A stretch of DNA of 53,941 nucleotides, from NCBI GenBank assembly GCA_946479255.1, contig CAMLFK010000006.1:1-53941 (forward strand), given 5' to 3'. Each line of letters opens with the position of its first letter. Position 1 is the first letter of the stretch. The stretch is from an uncultured Oxalobacteraceae bacterium (lineage in GTDB: Bacteria; Pseudomonadota; Gammaproteobacteria; Burkholderiales; Burkholderiaceae). Under the pieces are notes generated by a model that worked only from the letters and a program-made list of their open reading frames with translations, made no database searches and was not told the DNA's origin. Shown here one piece after another: positions 17,476 to 26,060 of the stretch. The position numbers were made by a program, and so were the translations under genes.

Positions 17476-17502
17476 GTTTACCGGTAAAACAAGGTTTACC
17501 GG
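17476..17502 (-). promoter_or_regulatory. Palindromic operator before the CGNR remnant
   Basis: TTTACCGGTAAA (17477-17488) is a perfect 12-bp palindrome. A second half site, GTTTACCGG, follows at 17494-17502. On the minus strand a TATACC-like -10 element comes next, then the CGNR start at 17431. An autoregulatory site of the lost regulator is the simplest reading. Confidence 0.5.
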
Positions 17503-17542
17503 CCTTATGACATTTGCCCGCGCGCAGGGCTGTTCTGCCGTC

Positions 17543-20479
17543 CTACTTAGCGAACTTCACAACCATCGACTGCCCGGCATAGGTGACCGATTTCGTGGCC
17601 TGGCTACTAGCGATCCCCTTGCCGTTGGCTTCGTCGGCGATCACCAGGTTCAGTGTCCGCTGTTTCACCATACCGGGATAGGCGCCCTTGCGCGCGCCGA
17701 TGGTCAGCGTTTTTGCAGCGTCATTCCACGTCAGCGTCGTGCGCGCCGACTGACCCTTCTCGTAGTTGTAGGTCTCGTTGTCATCTTCGTAGAGCGTGAA
17801 TGTTCCGTTCGCGCCCGGATAGATGCGCACCTCGTACGCTGCATCCGGCTTTTCGGTCGCGTACTGCAGCACCGGCCCCATTGGCAGGATGGTCCCGGCA
17901 CGCACATACAGCGGAACGATATCGAGCGCAGCTTCACGCGCAACCGTCGTGCCGCCGGCGTGGCGCTGATTGGTCCAGAAGTCGTACCAGCCGGTCCCCG
18001 TGGGCAGGTAGGTTTTCATCGTCAGGTCCAACCTTGGCTTGTCCGATTTCTGCGCCAGCATGTCGCTGGGCGTGCGCCAAGCAAGACGCAAGTTGCGCTC
18101 CGACCCGCCTTGGAAATACTCCAGCTTGACCTTGATGCGTTGACCCTTGCGGAAAGTCTGGCGAATGCTTTCCAGCCGTCGTCCGCCGATTTTCCAGTTG
18201 TCGATCACCAGTACGTCATCTAGGTATAAGCGGGTGCCGTCGTCGCCTTCCGTGGCAATCTCGTACTCACCATCCTCGGGCGCCTCCAGGGTACCGTTCC
18301 AGCGCGCCGAGAAGTTGAAGAGCGAGCTCAGGCCGGCTGGCATGTCGGCCAGCGGCGGCCCCGGCCACGCATGGTCGATGGTCGCATCGACCACCTGGCC
18401 GCCCTTGGGCGTATCGAAGTTGTGGCCCTCGAAATACTGGCCGGCCAGGCCCGGTTTGCCCTCCGGGGTGCGCAGGAAGGCGGCCGGAATCGTCGATGGG
18501 GGAGGGGGCTCGATGCGGTACATCGGCCGTGTGACCGGGTGCACCAGCAGCGCAGGTCCAAACATGAAGGCGTCGTTGATGCCGAAGGTCGCTTTATCGC
18601 TTGTAAAGTCCATCGCCAGGGGACGCATCAGGGTGTAGTTGTCCGTAGTGACCTTAGCGCTCAGGCCATAAATATAGGGCAGCAGGCGATAGCGCAAGTG
18701 CACCGTGTCGAGCAGGGATTTGTACACCTCGGGATCGAGCGATTTGAAGATATACGGTTCGCGTTCGATATCGGTTCCGTGTACGCGCATGATGGGATTG
18801 AAGGCACCATACTGGAACCACCGGGCAAACAGTTCCCGGTAGGATGGACTCTGTTCGCCTCTAGGGAATGCACCTTTGACGAAGAAGCCACCGGTATCCT
18901 GGGTCCAGTACGGATTGCCGGTGACCGTTACATTCACGCCGCCGCTGATCTGCTTGCGCAGCGTGTCCCAGCTCGAAACGATGTCACCCGACCAGGATGC
19001 CGCGGCGGTGCGCTGGGCGCCGGCCCAGGCCGAGCGGGTTAGCGTGAACACCCGCTTGTTGCTGGTGGCGCGCTGGCCGTCGTAGGTTCCCTGGGTCGTC
19101 AGGAGCGTATAGGGATTGAGGTAGCGGGTGAAGTCGCCCAGGGCATTGTGGCCGAGCGACTTGATGTCGGCCTCGGTCTTGCCTGGATCCCCGGCGGCCG
19201 AATCGACTTCCACTTCGGTGCCATCCATCCAGAGCGCATCGACGCCCTTGTCGAACAGGCCCGACTTGGCATGCTTGAAATAGATCTGCCGCCCCTTTGG
19301 ACTGAAGGCGTCGTAGATGCGTGCCTTCTTCGAGATCCAGTGCAGCGGCTCGAATCGCAAGCCATGCTGGTCGAGCTCCCTGGCCAGCGCGGTATCGTGC
19401 CCGACCGAGGGCCAGATCGAGACCATCAGCTTCATGTTCAGCTTGTGGATGCTGTCGGCCATGCCTTTTGGATCCGGAAAGCGGACCGGGTCCCAGATCA
19501 TGCCGCTCCAGCTGCCGTCCTTGTCGCTGCCCCAGTACTGCCAGTCCTGGACGATGTAATCGAGGGGGAACTTCTCCTTGCGGAAGGTTTCGGCCACCTC
19601 GACGAGGCGGGCCTGGTCGCCATAACGCTCCTTGCTCATGAAGAGGCCAAATGCCTGCTTGGGGAACATGGGCGCGGCGCCGGTCAGGGCGCGATAGCCG
19701 GCGACGACGTCATCCATCGATGCGCCGCCCATGAAGTAGTAGTCGACGCCGCCCGGCGCGCTCTCAGCCCACAGTGTCGCACCATCGGCAGCATCCTTGA
19801 AGCGCATCTTCGAGTAGGTATCCCACAGAATGCCGTAGCGTTCGGAGGACAGCATCACCGGAATGATTATCCCAAGGTTGGTCTGCACCAGCAGCAGCTC
19901 CTTGTTGCGCCGATTGATGTCATCGCTGTCGGTATAGCCGAAGCCGAAGAGCGCTTCCTCCGGTTTGAGCTTGAAGCGGTTTTCCACCTCGTAGGTCGGC
20001 GCGCCCGAAATGTCGAGCTGCTTGATGGACTGCGGGTCGTCCGACTCGCGGGTGTACAGCCGGCCCACGCCGTCCATGAAGCTCAGGGCGCCGGTTTTGC
20101 GATCGATGGCAACGCGCAGTTTTGCGCTCTTGATCGTCACCGTATCGGCGGACTCCACGATGGCGAAGGCCACCTTGCCAGGCTTGTCGATGACGACGAT
20201 GCTGGGGCTCTTCCAGTGATTCTTGCCCAGGTTGGCATTGACCCGAACGGTAGTGGGGTTGTAAAAAATCACATTCTTGCTCACAGCGCCGATCCGGAAC
20301 TGGATACCGTCTTTAAGACGGACGAATCCGAACTTGGTTTCGCCGGCAATCCGCGCCATGGCCAGGTGACCATTGGCGTCCAGGCCAGTTGGCGCAGGCG
20401 CCGCGGCCATGGCGGGGACCGCGATGGCGCCTGATAGGGCAAGTGTAGTTACAACAACGGTACTGCGCAGGTGTCCCAT
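17543..20479 (-). CDS. GH31 alpha-xylosidase with PA14 domain
   Basis: 978 aa with a signal peptide of about 25 residues (cut near AMAAAP). AAGGA precedes the ATG at 20479. An N-terminal beta-sandwich is followed by the GH31 barrel (residues about 240-600). Nucleophile D419 lies in ALWMDGTEVEVD, and acid/base D499 in SWSGDIVSSW. The RYGDQARLVEVAETFRKEKF and DWQYWG features match bacterial alpha-xylosidases. A PA14 domain at about 690-820 (LAGQYFEGHNF, DGTRLYLDDVLVIDNW) sits after the barrel, followed by a C-terminal sandwich (LYEDDNETYNYEKG). The likely role is release of alpha-1,6-xylose from xyloglucan oligosaccharides. It is divergent from the GH43 pair, with shared operators in the 101-bp spacer. 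Confidence 0.92.
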   Translation of the reverse strand: MGHLRSTVVVTTLALSGAIAVPAMAAAPAPTGLDANGHLAMARIAGETKFGFVRLKDGIQFRIGAVSKNVIFYNPTTVRVNANLGKNHWKSPSIVVIDKPGKVAFAIVESADTVTIKSAKLRVAIDRKTGALSFMDGVGRLYTRESDDPQSIKQLDISGAPTYEVENRFKLKPEEALFGFGYTDSDDINRRNKELLLVQTNLGIIIPVMLSSERYGILWDTYSKMRFKDAADGATLWAESAPGGVDYYFMGGASMDDVVAGYRALTGAAPMFPKQAFGLFMSKERYGDQARLVEVAETFRKEKFPLDYIVQDWQYWGSDKDGSWSGMIWDPVRFPDPKGMADSIHKLNMKLMVSIWPSVGHDTALARELDQHGLRFEPLHWISKKARIYDAFSPKGRQIYFKHAKSGLFDKGVDALWMDGTEVEVDSAAGDPGKTEADIKSLGHNALGDFTRYLNPYTLLTTQGTYDGQRATSNKRVFTLTRSAWAGAQRTAAASWSGDIVSSWDTLRKQISGGVNVTVTGNPYWTQDTGGFFVKGAFPRGEQSPSYRELFARWFQYGAFNPIMRVHGTDIEREPYIFKSLDPEVYKSLLDTVHLRYRLLPYIYGLSAKVTTDNYTLMRPLAMDFTSDKATFGINDAFMFGPALLVHPVTRPMYRIEPPPPSTIPAAFLRTPEGKPGLAGQYFEGHNFDTPKGGQVVDATIDHAWPGPPLADMPAGLSSLFNFSARWNGTLEAPEDGEYEIATEGDDGTRLYLDDVLVIDNWKIGGRRLESIRQTFRKGQRIKVKLEYFQGGSERNLRLAWRTPSDMLAQKSDKPRLDLTMKTYLPTGTGWYDFWTNQRHAGGTTVAREAALDIVPLYVRAGTILPMGPVLQYATEKPDAAYEVRIYPGANGTFTLYEDDNETYNYEKGQSARTTLTWNDAAKTLTIGARKGAYPGMVKQRTLNLVIADEANGKGIASSQATKSVTYAGQSMVVKFAK

Positions 20480-20495
20480 GCTAGTCGGTCCTTTT

Positions 20496-20509
20496 TGTTA
20501 TCAATTTAG
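20496..20509. promoter_or_regulatory. LacI-type half-conserved operator near GH31 start
   Basis: TTGTTATCAATTTA keeps the left half of the TGTTATCGATAACA-type operator. It lies 17 bp upstream of the GH31 ATG. Confidence 0.45.
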
Positions 20510-20520
20510 AGTTGCAGCAA

Positions 20521-20549
20521 TTATGTTCTAAATATATAGTGTACATGTC
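20521..20549. promoter_or_regulatory. 29-bp box, diverged copy in GH31/GH43 divergent spacer
   Basis: TTATGTTC, then TAAATATATAGTG, then TACATGTC. It shares about 19 of 29 positions with copy 1, including ATATA at the centre and ACATGTC at the end. One site could serve both divergent promoters. Confidence 0.55.
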
Positions 20550-20551
20550 TT

Positions 20552-20566
20552 TGTTATCGATAACCA
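20552..20566. promoter_or_regulatory. LacI-type operator
   Basis: TGTTATCGATAACCA contains the near-perfect palindrome GGTTATCGATAACA (read on the minus strand). It ends 14 bp before the GH43-like ATG. It matches the operator at 9713-9726 in the core TATCGATA. Confidence 0.65.
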
Positions 20567-20580
20567 CTGGAAGAATCTGA

Positions 20581-21588
20581 ATGAAATTGCTGCTCTTACT
20601 GGCGCTTGCCGTGCCATTCGTGTTGACAGGCTGCGCCAGCACCGCCGAGCCTGCGCCCAAGCCGCTGTTCCGCGACCCGGTGTACGACGGCGCGGCTGAT
20701 GCATCGATTGTGTACGACCGCGATGAGAAGCTGTGGAAAATGTTCTACACCAATCGCAGGGCGACGGTGAAGCTGCCCGATGCGGAAGACGTCGCATGGG
20801 TGCATGGCACTGCCATCGGCATTGCCACCTCCAAGGACGGGGTGAAATGGCGCTACCAGGGGACGGCGGAATTCCCGAAGGAGTGTACGGACGTGACGCA
20901 ATGGGCGCCGGACATCTACTATGAAAACGGTACTTACCACATGTGGCTCACCATTGTGCCCGGCATCTTTCACCGCTGGGGTGTACCAGGGGCGGAAGGG
21001 CGCATCGAGCACCTGACCAGCAAGGACCTCTTCAAATGGCGCTGCGAGGGCACCGTGAAGCTCGGTACAGGCCGCGTGATCGACCCGAGCGTGATCAAGG
21101 TGGGGCAGGGCTACCGCATGTGGTACAAGGACGAGAACGTCAAAAGCCGGATCATGGCGGCCGACAGCACGGACTTGCGGACCTGGACGCCGGTCAGCGA
21201 CAAGCCTATCAATATGACCCATGGCGAGGGGCCAAAGGCATTCCGCTTCAAGGGACACTACTGGATCATCGCCGATGTATGGAAGGGCCTGATGGTGCTG
21301 CGCTCCGACGATGCGCTCAGCTGGACCGAGCAGCCGGGCTACATCCTCGGCGAGCCGGGCCGCAAGGCCACCGACCGCCACAAGGGTCAGCACGCCGACG
21401 TGGTGGTCGATGGCGAGCGCGCCTTCATCTACTATTTCGTGCATCAGACCAACGAGGCGGAAGCCGCCACCGATCCACGCTGGAACCAGCGCACGGTCAT
21501 CCAGGTGGCCGAGCTGGTGTATAAGGATGGCAAGCTGGTCGTCGATCGCAACGCCGATCTCAGCTTCAAACTCAATGCGCCACGTTGA
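20581..21588 (+). CDS. GH43-clan five-bladed propeller lipoprotein
   Basis: 335 aa. The lipoprotein signal MKLLLLLALAVPFVLTGC ends in lipobox LTGC. The body is a five-bladed propeller of the GH43/GH117 type, with blade starts DPVYDGAADASIVYD, WAPDIYYENGTYHMW, VIDPSVIKVGQGYRMW and HGEGPKAFRFKGHYW. By family analogy the aspartates of the first and second blades and the Glu in GEGPKAF are candidate catalytic residues. Subfamily and substrate are not clear; an arabinosidase or galactosidase on side chains would fit. GGAAG lies 8 bases before the ATG. It forms a two-gene operon with the next GH43 gene (10-bp gap). Confidence 0.75.
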   Translation: MKLLLLLALAVPFVLTGCASTAEPAPKPLFRDPVYDGAADASIVYDRDEKLWKMFYTNRRATVKLPDAEDVAWVHGTAIGIATSKDGVKWRYQGTAEFPKECTDVTQWAPDIYYENGTYHMWLTIVPGIFHRWGVPGAEGRIEHLTSKDLFKWRCEGTVKLGTGRVIDPSVIKVGQGYRMWYKDENVKSRIMAADSTDLRTWTPVSDKPINMTHGEGPKAFRFKGHYWIIADVWKGLMVLRSDDALSWTEQPGYILGEPGRKATDRHKGQHADVVVDGERAFIYYFVHQTNEAEAATDPRWNQRTVIQVAELVYKDGKLVVDRNADLSFKLNAPR

Positions 21589-21598
21589 GAACAATATG

Positions 21599-23239
21599 AA
21601 ACCTCGTACAAGCAAACTGCTATCGCTCATGGCGCTGGCCAACACCTGCCTGCTGGCGGGATGTGTTTCAGCGCCTGAAGCGCCTGCCAGCTGGGGGCAG
21701 TGGAAACAATGGGGCGACCTGGGCAACGGCCACTACCAGAATCCAGTCTTGCCGGCCGATTACAGCGATCTGGACGTGATCCGCAAGGGCGATGATTATT
21801 ACGCCATCTCGTCGACCTTCCAGTTCTCGCCGGGAATGGCCGTCCTGCATTCGCGCGACCTGGTGAACTGGACCACGGCCGGCCATGCCGTGCCGGACCT
21901 GACCCAGATCTCGCCGGAACTGAACTGGGACAAGATGAATCGCTACGGCCGCGGCGTCTGGGCCGGCGCCATCCGCCACCACGCGGGGCGTTTCTGGATC
22001 TACTTCGGCACCCCGGAAGAAGGTTACTTTATGACCAGCGCGGAAAAGCCCGAAGGACCCTGGACGCCGCTGCACCAGCTGCTCAAAGCGCCGGGCTGGG
22101 ATGACTGTTCGCCCTTCTGGGATGACGACGGCAAGGGCTATTTTGTCGGCACCAATTTTAAAGATGGCTACAAGATCCACATGTGGCAGATGAGCCCGGA
22201 CAACAAGACGTTGATCCCGGAATCGGACCAGGTCATTTATCAGTCCAAGGGCAGCGAGGCGAACAAGCTCTACAAGATTGACGGCAGCTACTATCATTTC
22301 TTCAGCGAAGTCCACGGCAACAACCGCGTGATGATGATGCGCCGCGCCGCGTCGATCCGCGGCCCCTGGTCCGACAAGCGCCAGCTGATGCAGGCCGACC
22401 GGGCGGCGCGCGAGCCCAACCAGGGCGGCATCGTGCCCGGCCCGGATGGGAAGTGGTATTTCTTCACCCACCACGGCGACGGCTCATGGGAGGGCAGGGC
22501 CGCAAGCCTGCTGCCGGTGCACTGGATCGACGGCTGGCCGGTGATCGGCAAACCTGATGGCGCTGGCGTGGGCACCATGGTCTGGGGTGGCAAGAAGCCC
22601 CTGGACGGCGCGGCACGCAGCTTTCCCCAGGGCGGCGACGAATTCGATGGCGCCAAATTGTCGCCGGTATGGGAATGGAACTACCAGCCGCGCCCGGACA
22701 AATGGTCGCTGGGCGAGCGCCGGGGCTTCATGCGCCTGCACGCCTTCGCCGGCCTGGATGGCGACAACCTGCTCAAGGTCGGCAATGTGCTGACCCAGCG
22801 TGCAGTGCGCACGGCCGGGCAGTCTTTCGCCACGCGCTTCGAACTGGGGGCGATGGCCGATGGCCAGCATGCCGGGCTCACTCAATTCACGGCGCAGCCT
22901 AAGGGCCAGCGGGCCGCGAACAGTGGCTCGGTCGGGGTAGTGATGGAGAACGGGCAGCGCTTTGTGGAAGTGTCGCGCGACGGCGTGTACAAGCGTTTGC
23001 AAGCCTGGCCGCACAGCGCCATCTGGCTCAAGTCAAGCTGGGGACTCGATGGCAACAGCGCCTGGTCCATCAGTGCGGACGGCAAGGCATTCCAGCGCGT
23101 CGGCGAGGCCTTCCCGCTGACCTGGGGGGGCTACCGCGGCAGCCGCCTGGGACTGTTCACGTTTAACCCGCTCAAGGAGCAGGGTTACGTCGATATCGAT
23201 TCGGTACAGTACACGATCGATAACGCCAGGGATAAGTAG
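21599..23239 (+). CDS. GH43 (subfamily 12-like) alpha-L-arabinofuranosidase/xylosidase, lipoprotein
   Basis: 546 aa. ATG 21599 is chosen because it starts the lipoprotein signal MKPRTSKLLSLMALANTCLL with AGC; the open frame extends further upstream only inside the previous gene. Propeller base D57 is in NPVLPADYSDLDVIR and candidate acid E237 in HFFSEVHGNN. From about residue 340 (GGDEFDGAKLSPVWEWNYQP) a C-terminal beta-sandwich of the GH43 C2/XAC type continues to the end. GH43_12 enzymes remove arabinofuranosyl side chains in known bacterial xyloglucan loci, so that is the favoured role. The gene ends 4 bp before a bidirectional terminator. Confidence 0.88.
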   Translation, partial: KPRTSKLLSLMALANTCLLAGCVSAPEAPASWGQWKQWGDLGNGHYQNPVLPADYSDLDVIRKGDDYYAISSTFQFSPGMAVLHSRDLVNWTTAGHAVPDLTQISPELNWDKMNRYGRGVWAGAIRHHAGRFWIYFGTPEEGYFMTSAEKPEGPWTPLHQLLKAPGWDDCSPFWDDDGKGYFVGTNFKDGYKIHMWQMSPDNKTLIPESDQVIYQSKGSEANKLYKIDGSYYHFFSEVHGNNRVMMMRRAASIRGPWSDKRQLMQADRAAREPNQGGIVPGPDGKWYFFTHHGDGSWEGRAASLLPVHWIDGWPVIGKPDGAGVGTMVWGGKKPLDGAARSFPQGGDEFDGAKLSPVWEWNYQPRPDKWSLGERRGFMRLHAFAGLDGDNLLKVGNVLTQRAVRTAGQSFATRFELGAMADGQHAGLTQFTAQPKGQRAANSGSVGVVMENGQRFVEVSRDGVYKRLQAWPHSAIWLKSSWGLDGNSAWSISADGKAFQRVGEAFPLTWGGYRGSRLGLFTFNPLKEQGYVDIDSVQYTIDNARDK

Positions 23240-23243
23240 CCGT

Positions 23244-23275
23244 GAAAAACGCCGGCAAAACGGCCGGCGTTTTTC
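23244..23275. terminator. Bidirectional terminator between GH43 and GH29
   Basis: GAAAAACGCCGG (23244-23255) pairs with CCGGCGTTTTTC (23264-23275) over an 8-base loop. A- and T-runs flank the GC core, so it works in both directions between convergent genes. Confidence 0.9.
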
Positions 23276-23285
23276 AACCCAAGCG

Positions 23286-24947
23286 TCAAGCGATCTTGAA
23301 GGCCATCGGCATCTGCGATACGGCCAGGCCGTCCGGCAGGGTCACCACCAGCGCATCGGCAGTCTGCACGAAGGAAAGGCCCTTGGCATGGCCCAGCAGC
23401 TCGACCGAAGCGACGGGGCCCTGCAGGTTCGGACCGTCCTTGCGCATGCTTGTGATGCGCACTTCGCGCGTCGCCAAGCGACCCAGCACGAAGGCATAGA
23501 CAAATCCGCCGCGCGTCGTGAAGCGCAGGTCCGCACCGGTATAAGGCTTGTTCTTGCCTTCATTGAAGCCCGGACCTTCGATCGGCGCCGCGGCCGCCAG
23601 CGCCGGCCCTTCGCCCAGGACCTTCCACGGGCGGCTCTCATAGATCGCTTCGCCATTGACCTGCATCCAGCGGCCGATGTCTTCCACGATGGCGCGTTCG
23701 AGCTCGTCGATTGAGCCATCGCCGCGCACCGGCACATTGAGCAGCAGGTTGCCGTTCTTGCTGACCACGTCGATCAGGATCTGGATCACCATCGTGGCGT
23801 TCTTGTAACCCTTCTTTTCGTACAGGGCGCGGTCGTAGTGCCATTCGCCCAGGCAGGTGCAGGTCTGCCATGGAGAGGCTTCGATCTTGTCGCTCTGGCC
23901 CCGTTCCACGTCCCACACCAGGGCCTTGCGCTGCTGCTCGTTGAGGATCTTGCCGGTGATGACGGCTTCGACCTTGCCATTGCGGGCCAGGCTGCGGTTG
24001 TAGACGTGGGCGGCGATCTTCAGGCCCACCTCGCTGACCGGCCACAGGGGCAACACGGTATCGTCGAAATAGATGATGTCGGGGTTGTACTTGTTGACCA
24101 GGTCGACCGTGCGGTTGTAGAACTTCTCGCAATAATCGGCTGAAGGGACGGACGCGCCGTTATTCCAGTTCCACTGCTGCCAGATGGCGGTGAGCTTGTC
24201 GCTATCTTTGCTACGCGGGTGATCCTGTGCATACAGGGCTTGCGGATCGAGACCGGCCCACCAGCTGCCCTTGCCATCGGCCTTCGTCAGCCGGCCATCG
24301 TAGGGCACGCCTTTGAGCGGTCCGGTGCTGTCCGCGCTGGCCGAGCTTTCGAACCAGTTCCAGGCGTGCGCGGCGTGCACGCTGACGCCGAAGGGCAAGC
24401 CGTTGGCGCGCGCGGCGCGTTCCCAGCCGGCGATGATGTCCTTGCGCGGGCCCATCTTGAGCGAGTTCCAGTCCGGCTGGTAGCGGCTGTCATACAGGTC
24501 CAGGTTGTCGTGGTGGTTGGCCATCGCCATGAAGTAGCGCGCGCCGCAGCGCTTGTACAGGGCCACCAGATTGTCCGGGTTCCATTGCTTGGCCTTCCAG
24601 CGGCGGATGATGTCCTTGAAGCCGAACTTGGATGGATGGCCATAGGTCTTGACATGGTGGCGGTAGGCCTCGGTGCCCTGGAAGTACATGAGGCGCGCAT
24701 ACCAGTCGCCGAATTCCGGTTCGCATTGCGGTCCCCAGTGCGCCCAGATGCCGAACTTCGCATTGCGGAACCAGTCCGGCGTTTTATATTGGGCCAATGA
24801 ATCCCAGTCCGGTTTGAAGGGGCCCGTGGCCATGGGTTCGCTGCCGGCAGCCGGTTTGGCGACAGGGGCAGGCTCGCTGGCATGGGCCGCCAGCGCGCTG
24901 GCGGGCAGCGCCGATATCAGATGGCGCAGCAGGGTACGACGTTTCAT
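23286..24947 (-). CDS. GH29 alpha-L-fucosidase
   Basis: 553 aa from the ATG at 24947 (GGAGCGAG lies upstream); an ATG at 24986 would add 13 residues before the signal. The N-terminus MKRRTLLRHLISALPASALA has a twin arginine (RRTLL), so Tat export is possible. GH29 hallmarks are WFRNAKFGIWAHWG, YFMAMANHHDNLDLYDS and nucleophile D295 in DIIYFDDTVLP. A C-terminal beta-sandwich follows (about residue 465 on). The likely role is removal of fucose from fucosylated xyloglucan or arabinogalactan. It is divergent from the GntR regulator with a 186-bp spacer, which suggests local control. Confidence 0.92.
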   Translation of the reverse strand: MKRRTLLRHLISALPASALAAHASEPAPVAKPAAGSEPMATGPFKPDWDSLAQYKTPDWFRNAKFGIWAHWGPQCEPEFGDWYARLMYFQGTEAYRHHVKTYGHPSKFGFKDIIRRWKAKQWNPDNLVALYKRCGARYFMAMANHHDNLDLYDSRYQPDWNSLKMGPRKDIIAGWERAARANGLPFGVSVHAAHAWNWFESSASADSTGPLKGVPYDGRLTKADGKGSWWAGLDPQALYAQDHPRSKDSDKLTAIWQQWNWNNGASVPSADYCEKFYNRTVDLVNKYNPDIIYFDDTVLPLWPVSEVGLKIAAHVYNRSLARNGKVEAVITGKILNEQQRKALVWDVERGQSDKIEASPWQTCTCLGEWHYDRALYEKKGYKNATMVIQILIDVVSKNGNLLLNVPVRGDGSIDELERAIVEDIGRWMQVNGEAIYESRPWKVLGEGPALAAAAPIEGPGFNEGKNKPYTGADLRFTTRGGFVYAFVLGRLATREVRITSMRKDGPNLQGPVASVELLGHAKGLSFVQTADALVVTLPDGLAVSQMPMAFKIA

Positions 24948-24976
24948 GTGTCTCGCTCCAGATGGGATGAATAGTC

Positions 24977-24990
24977 TTGCATACATACAA
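24977..24990. promoter_or_regulatory. Candidate GntR (FCD-type) operator
   Basis: TTGCATACATACAA is an imperfect palindrome 29 bp upstream of the GH29 start, in the spacer shared with the GntR gene. FCD-type regulators often bind TNGTATACNA-like palindromes, so this is a reasonable but unproved site. An AT-rich ATATTATATATTG follows at 25002-25014. Confidence 0.35.
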
Positions 24991-25133
24991 TACCGCGTTG
25001 CATATTATATATTGAAAACATCCGGGGATGATGCAAAACCTCGCCTGGGCCGGGGGTAAAATGGTAGCGGTCCCTCCAGACAGAGTAGAATGGAGGTTTT
25101 CGTTTCACGTCCGACGGCGCGCATTGCTCACAC

Positions 25134-26060
25134 ATGTCCAAACTTCCCACCACGACCCGGCGCAGCACCAACCTGTTATTGCAGTTTATGGCTGACCACG
25201 TCAAGCTCGGCGAACCCCTGCCCACCGAAGTGAGGATGACCGAGATCGGGCAAAGCAGCCGGACCGCGGTGCGCCGGGTGCTCGCCTACTTTGCCGAACG
25301 CGGCATCATAGGCGGCTTGAAGGACCGGCACCTGGCGCGCAAACCGGTGCGGGACGACTATTTCGACTTCTCCGAGCTGCACAGCCGGACGGAAAACCTG
25401 CAGCAAGTGCTGATGGAGCGGATTTACGAACGCGACCTGCCGCCCGGCGCCGAGTTCACCGAAGCCGAGCTGTCGCGCATGGCCGGCGTCAGCACCGTTT
25501 CCCTGCGCGAATTCCTGATCGGCTTTTCGCGTTACGGCCTGATCGAGAAAAATCCCAAGGGCGGCTGGCGCCTGTGCGCCTTCGATTCGGCCTATGCGGA
25601 AGAACTGGCCGAGGCGCGCGAAATGTTCGAACTCAAGGCCATCGAACGCATCGGTACGCTGGCGCCGGATCATCCGGCTTTCGCCCGCATGGATGAATTG
25701 CTGGCGCGCCATGAGGTATTGGCGCAAGCGCCGCCGTCCAGCCATAAGGAGTTTCCCGCGCTCGATCGCGAATTCCACACCTTCCTGATCGGCCTGCTGA
25801 AAAACCGCTTTGCCGAGCAGCTGAACGACGCGGTGTCGATGGTCTTCCACTATCACTACCAGTGGGACAAGGGCGACGAGATGCCGCGCAACCGCCACGC
25901 GCTGCAGGAACACCTGGCGATCCTGCGCGCCTTGAGTGCGCGTGACCTGGCGGGTGCCATCGCCGCCATGCGCACCCACCTGCACTCGGCCCGCATCACG
26001 ATGCTCAATTCCACCCGCCGCCACCAGCAAGGGGCGGCGGCTGCGCTATTGGCGCATTAG
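25134..26060 (+). CDS. GntR/FadR-family regulator with two winged-helix segments and FCD domain
   Basis: 308 aa. A typical FCD regulator is about 220-250 aa with one winged helix. Here residues about 8-65 (NLLLQFMADHVKLGEPLPTE, then QSSRTAVRRVLAYFAERGII) look like one winged helix. Residues about 85-155 (VLMERIYERDLPPGAEFTEA, then GVSTVSLREFLIGFSRYGLI) form a second, canonical GntR one. The all-alpha FCD domain follows, with likely metal/ligand residues (D-x-x-FH in DREFHTFLIG and H in RNRHALQEHLAIL). It probably senses a sugar or sugar acid from the locus. It is divergent from GH29. Its last 15 bp overlap the 3' end of the convergent SGNH gene. Confidence 0.85.
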   Translation: MSKLPTTTRRSTNLLLQFMADHVKLGEPLPTEVRMTEIGQSSRTAVRRVLAYFAERGIIGGLKDRHLARKPVRDDYFDFSELHSRTENLQQVLMERIYERDLPPGAEFTEAELSRMAGVSTVSLREFLIGFSRYGLIEKNPKGGWRLCAFDSAYAEELAEAREMFELKAIERIGTLAPDHPAFARMDELLARHEVLAQAPPSSHKEFPALDREFHTFLIGLLKNRFAEQLNDAVSMVFHYHYQWDKGDEMPRNRHALQEHLAILRALSARDLAGAIAAMRTHLHSARITMLNSTRRHQQGAAAALLAH

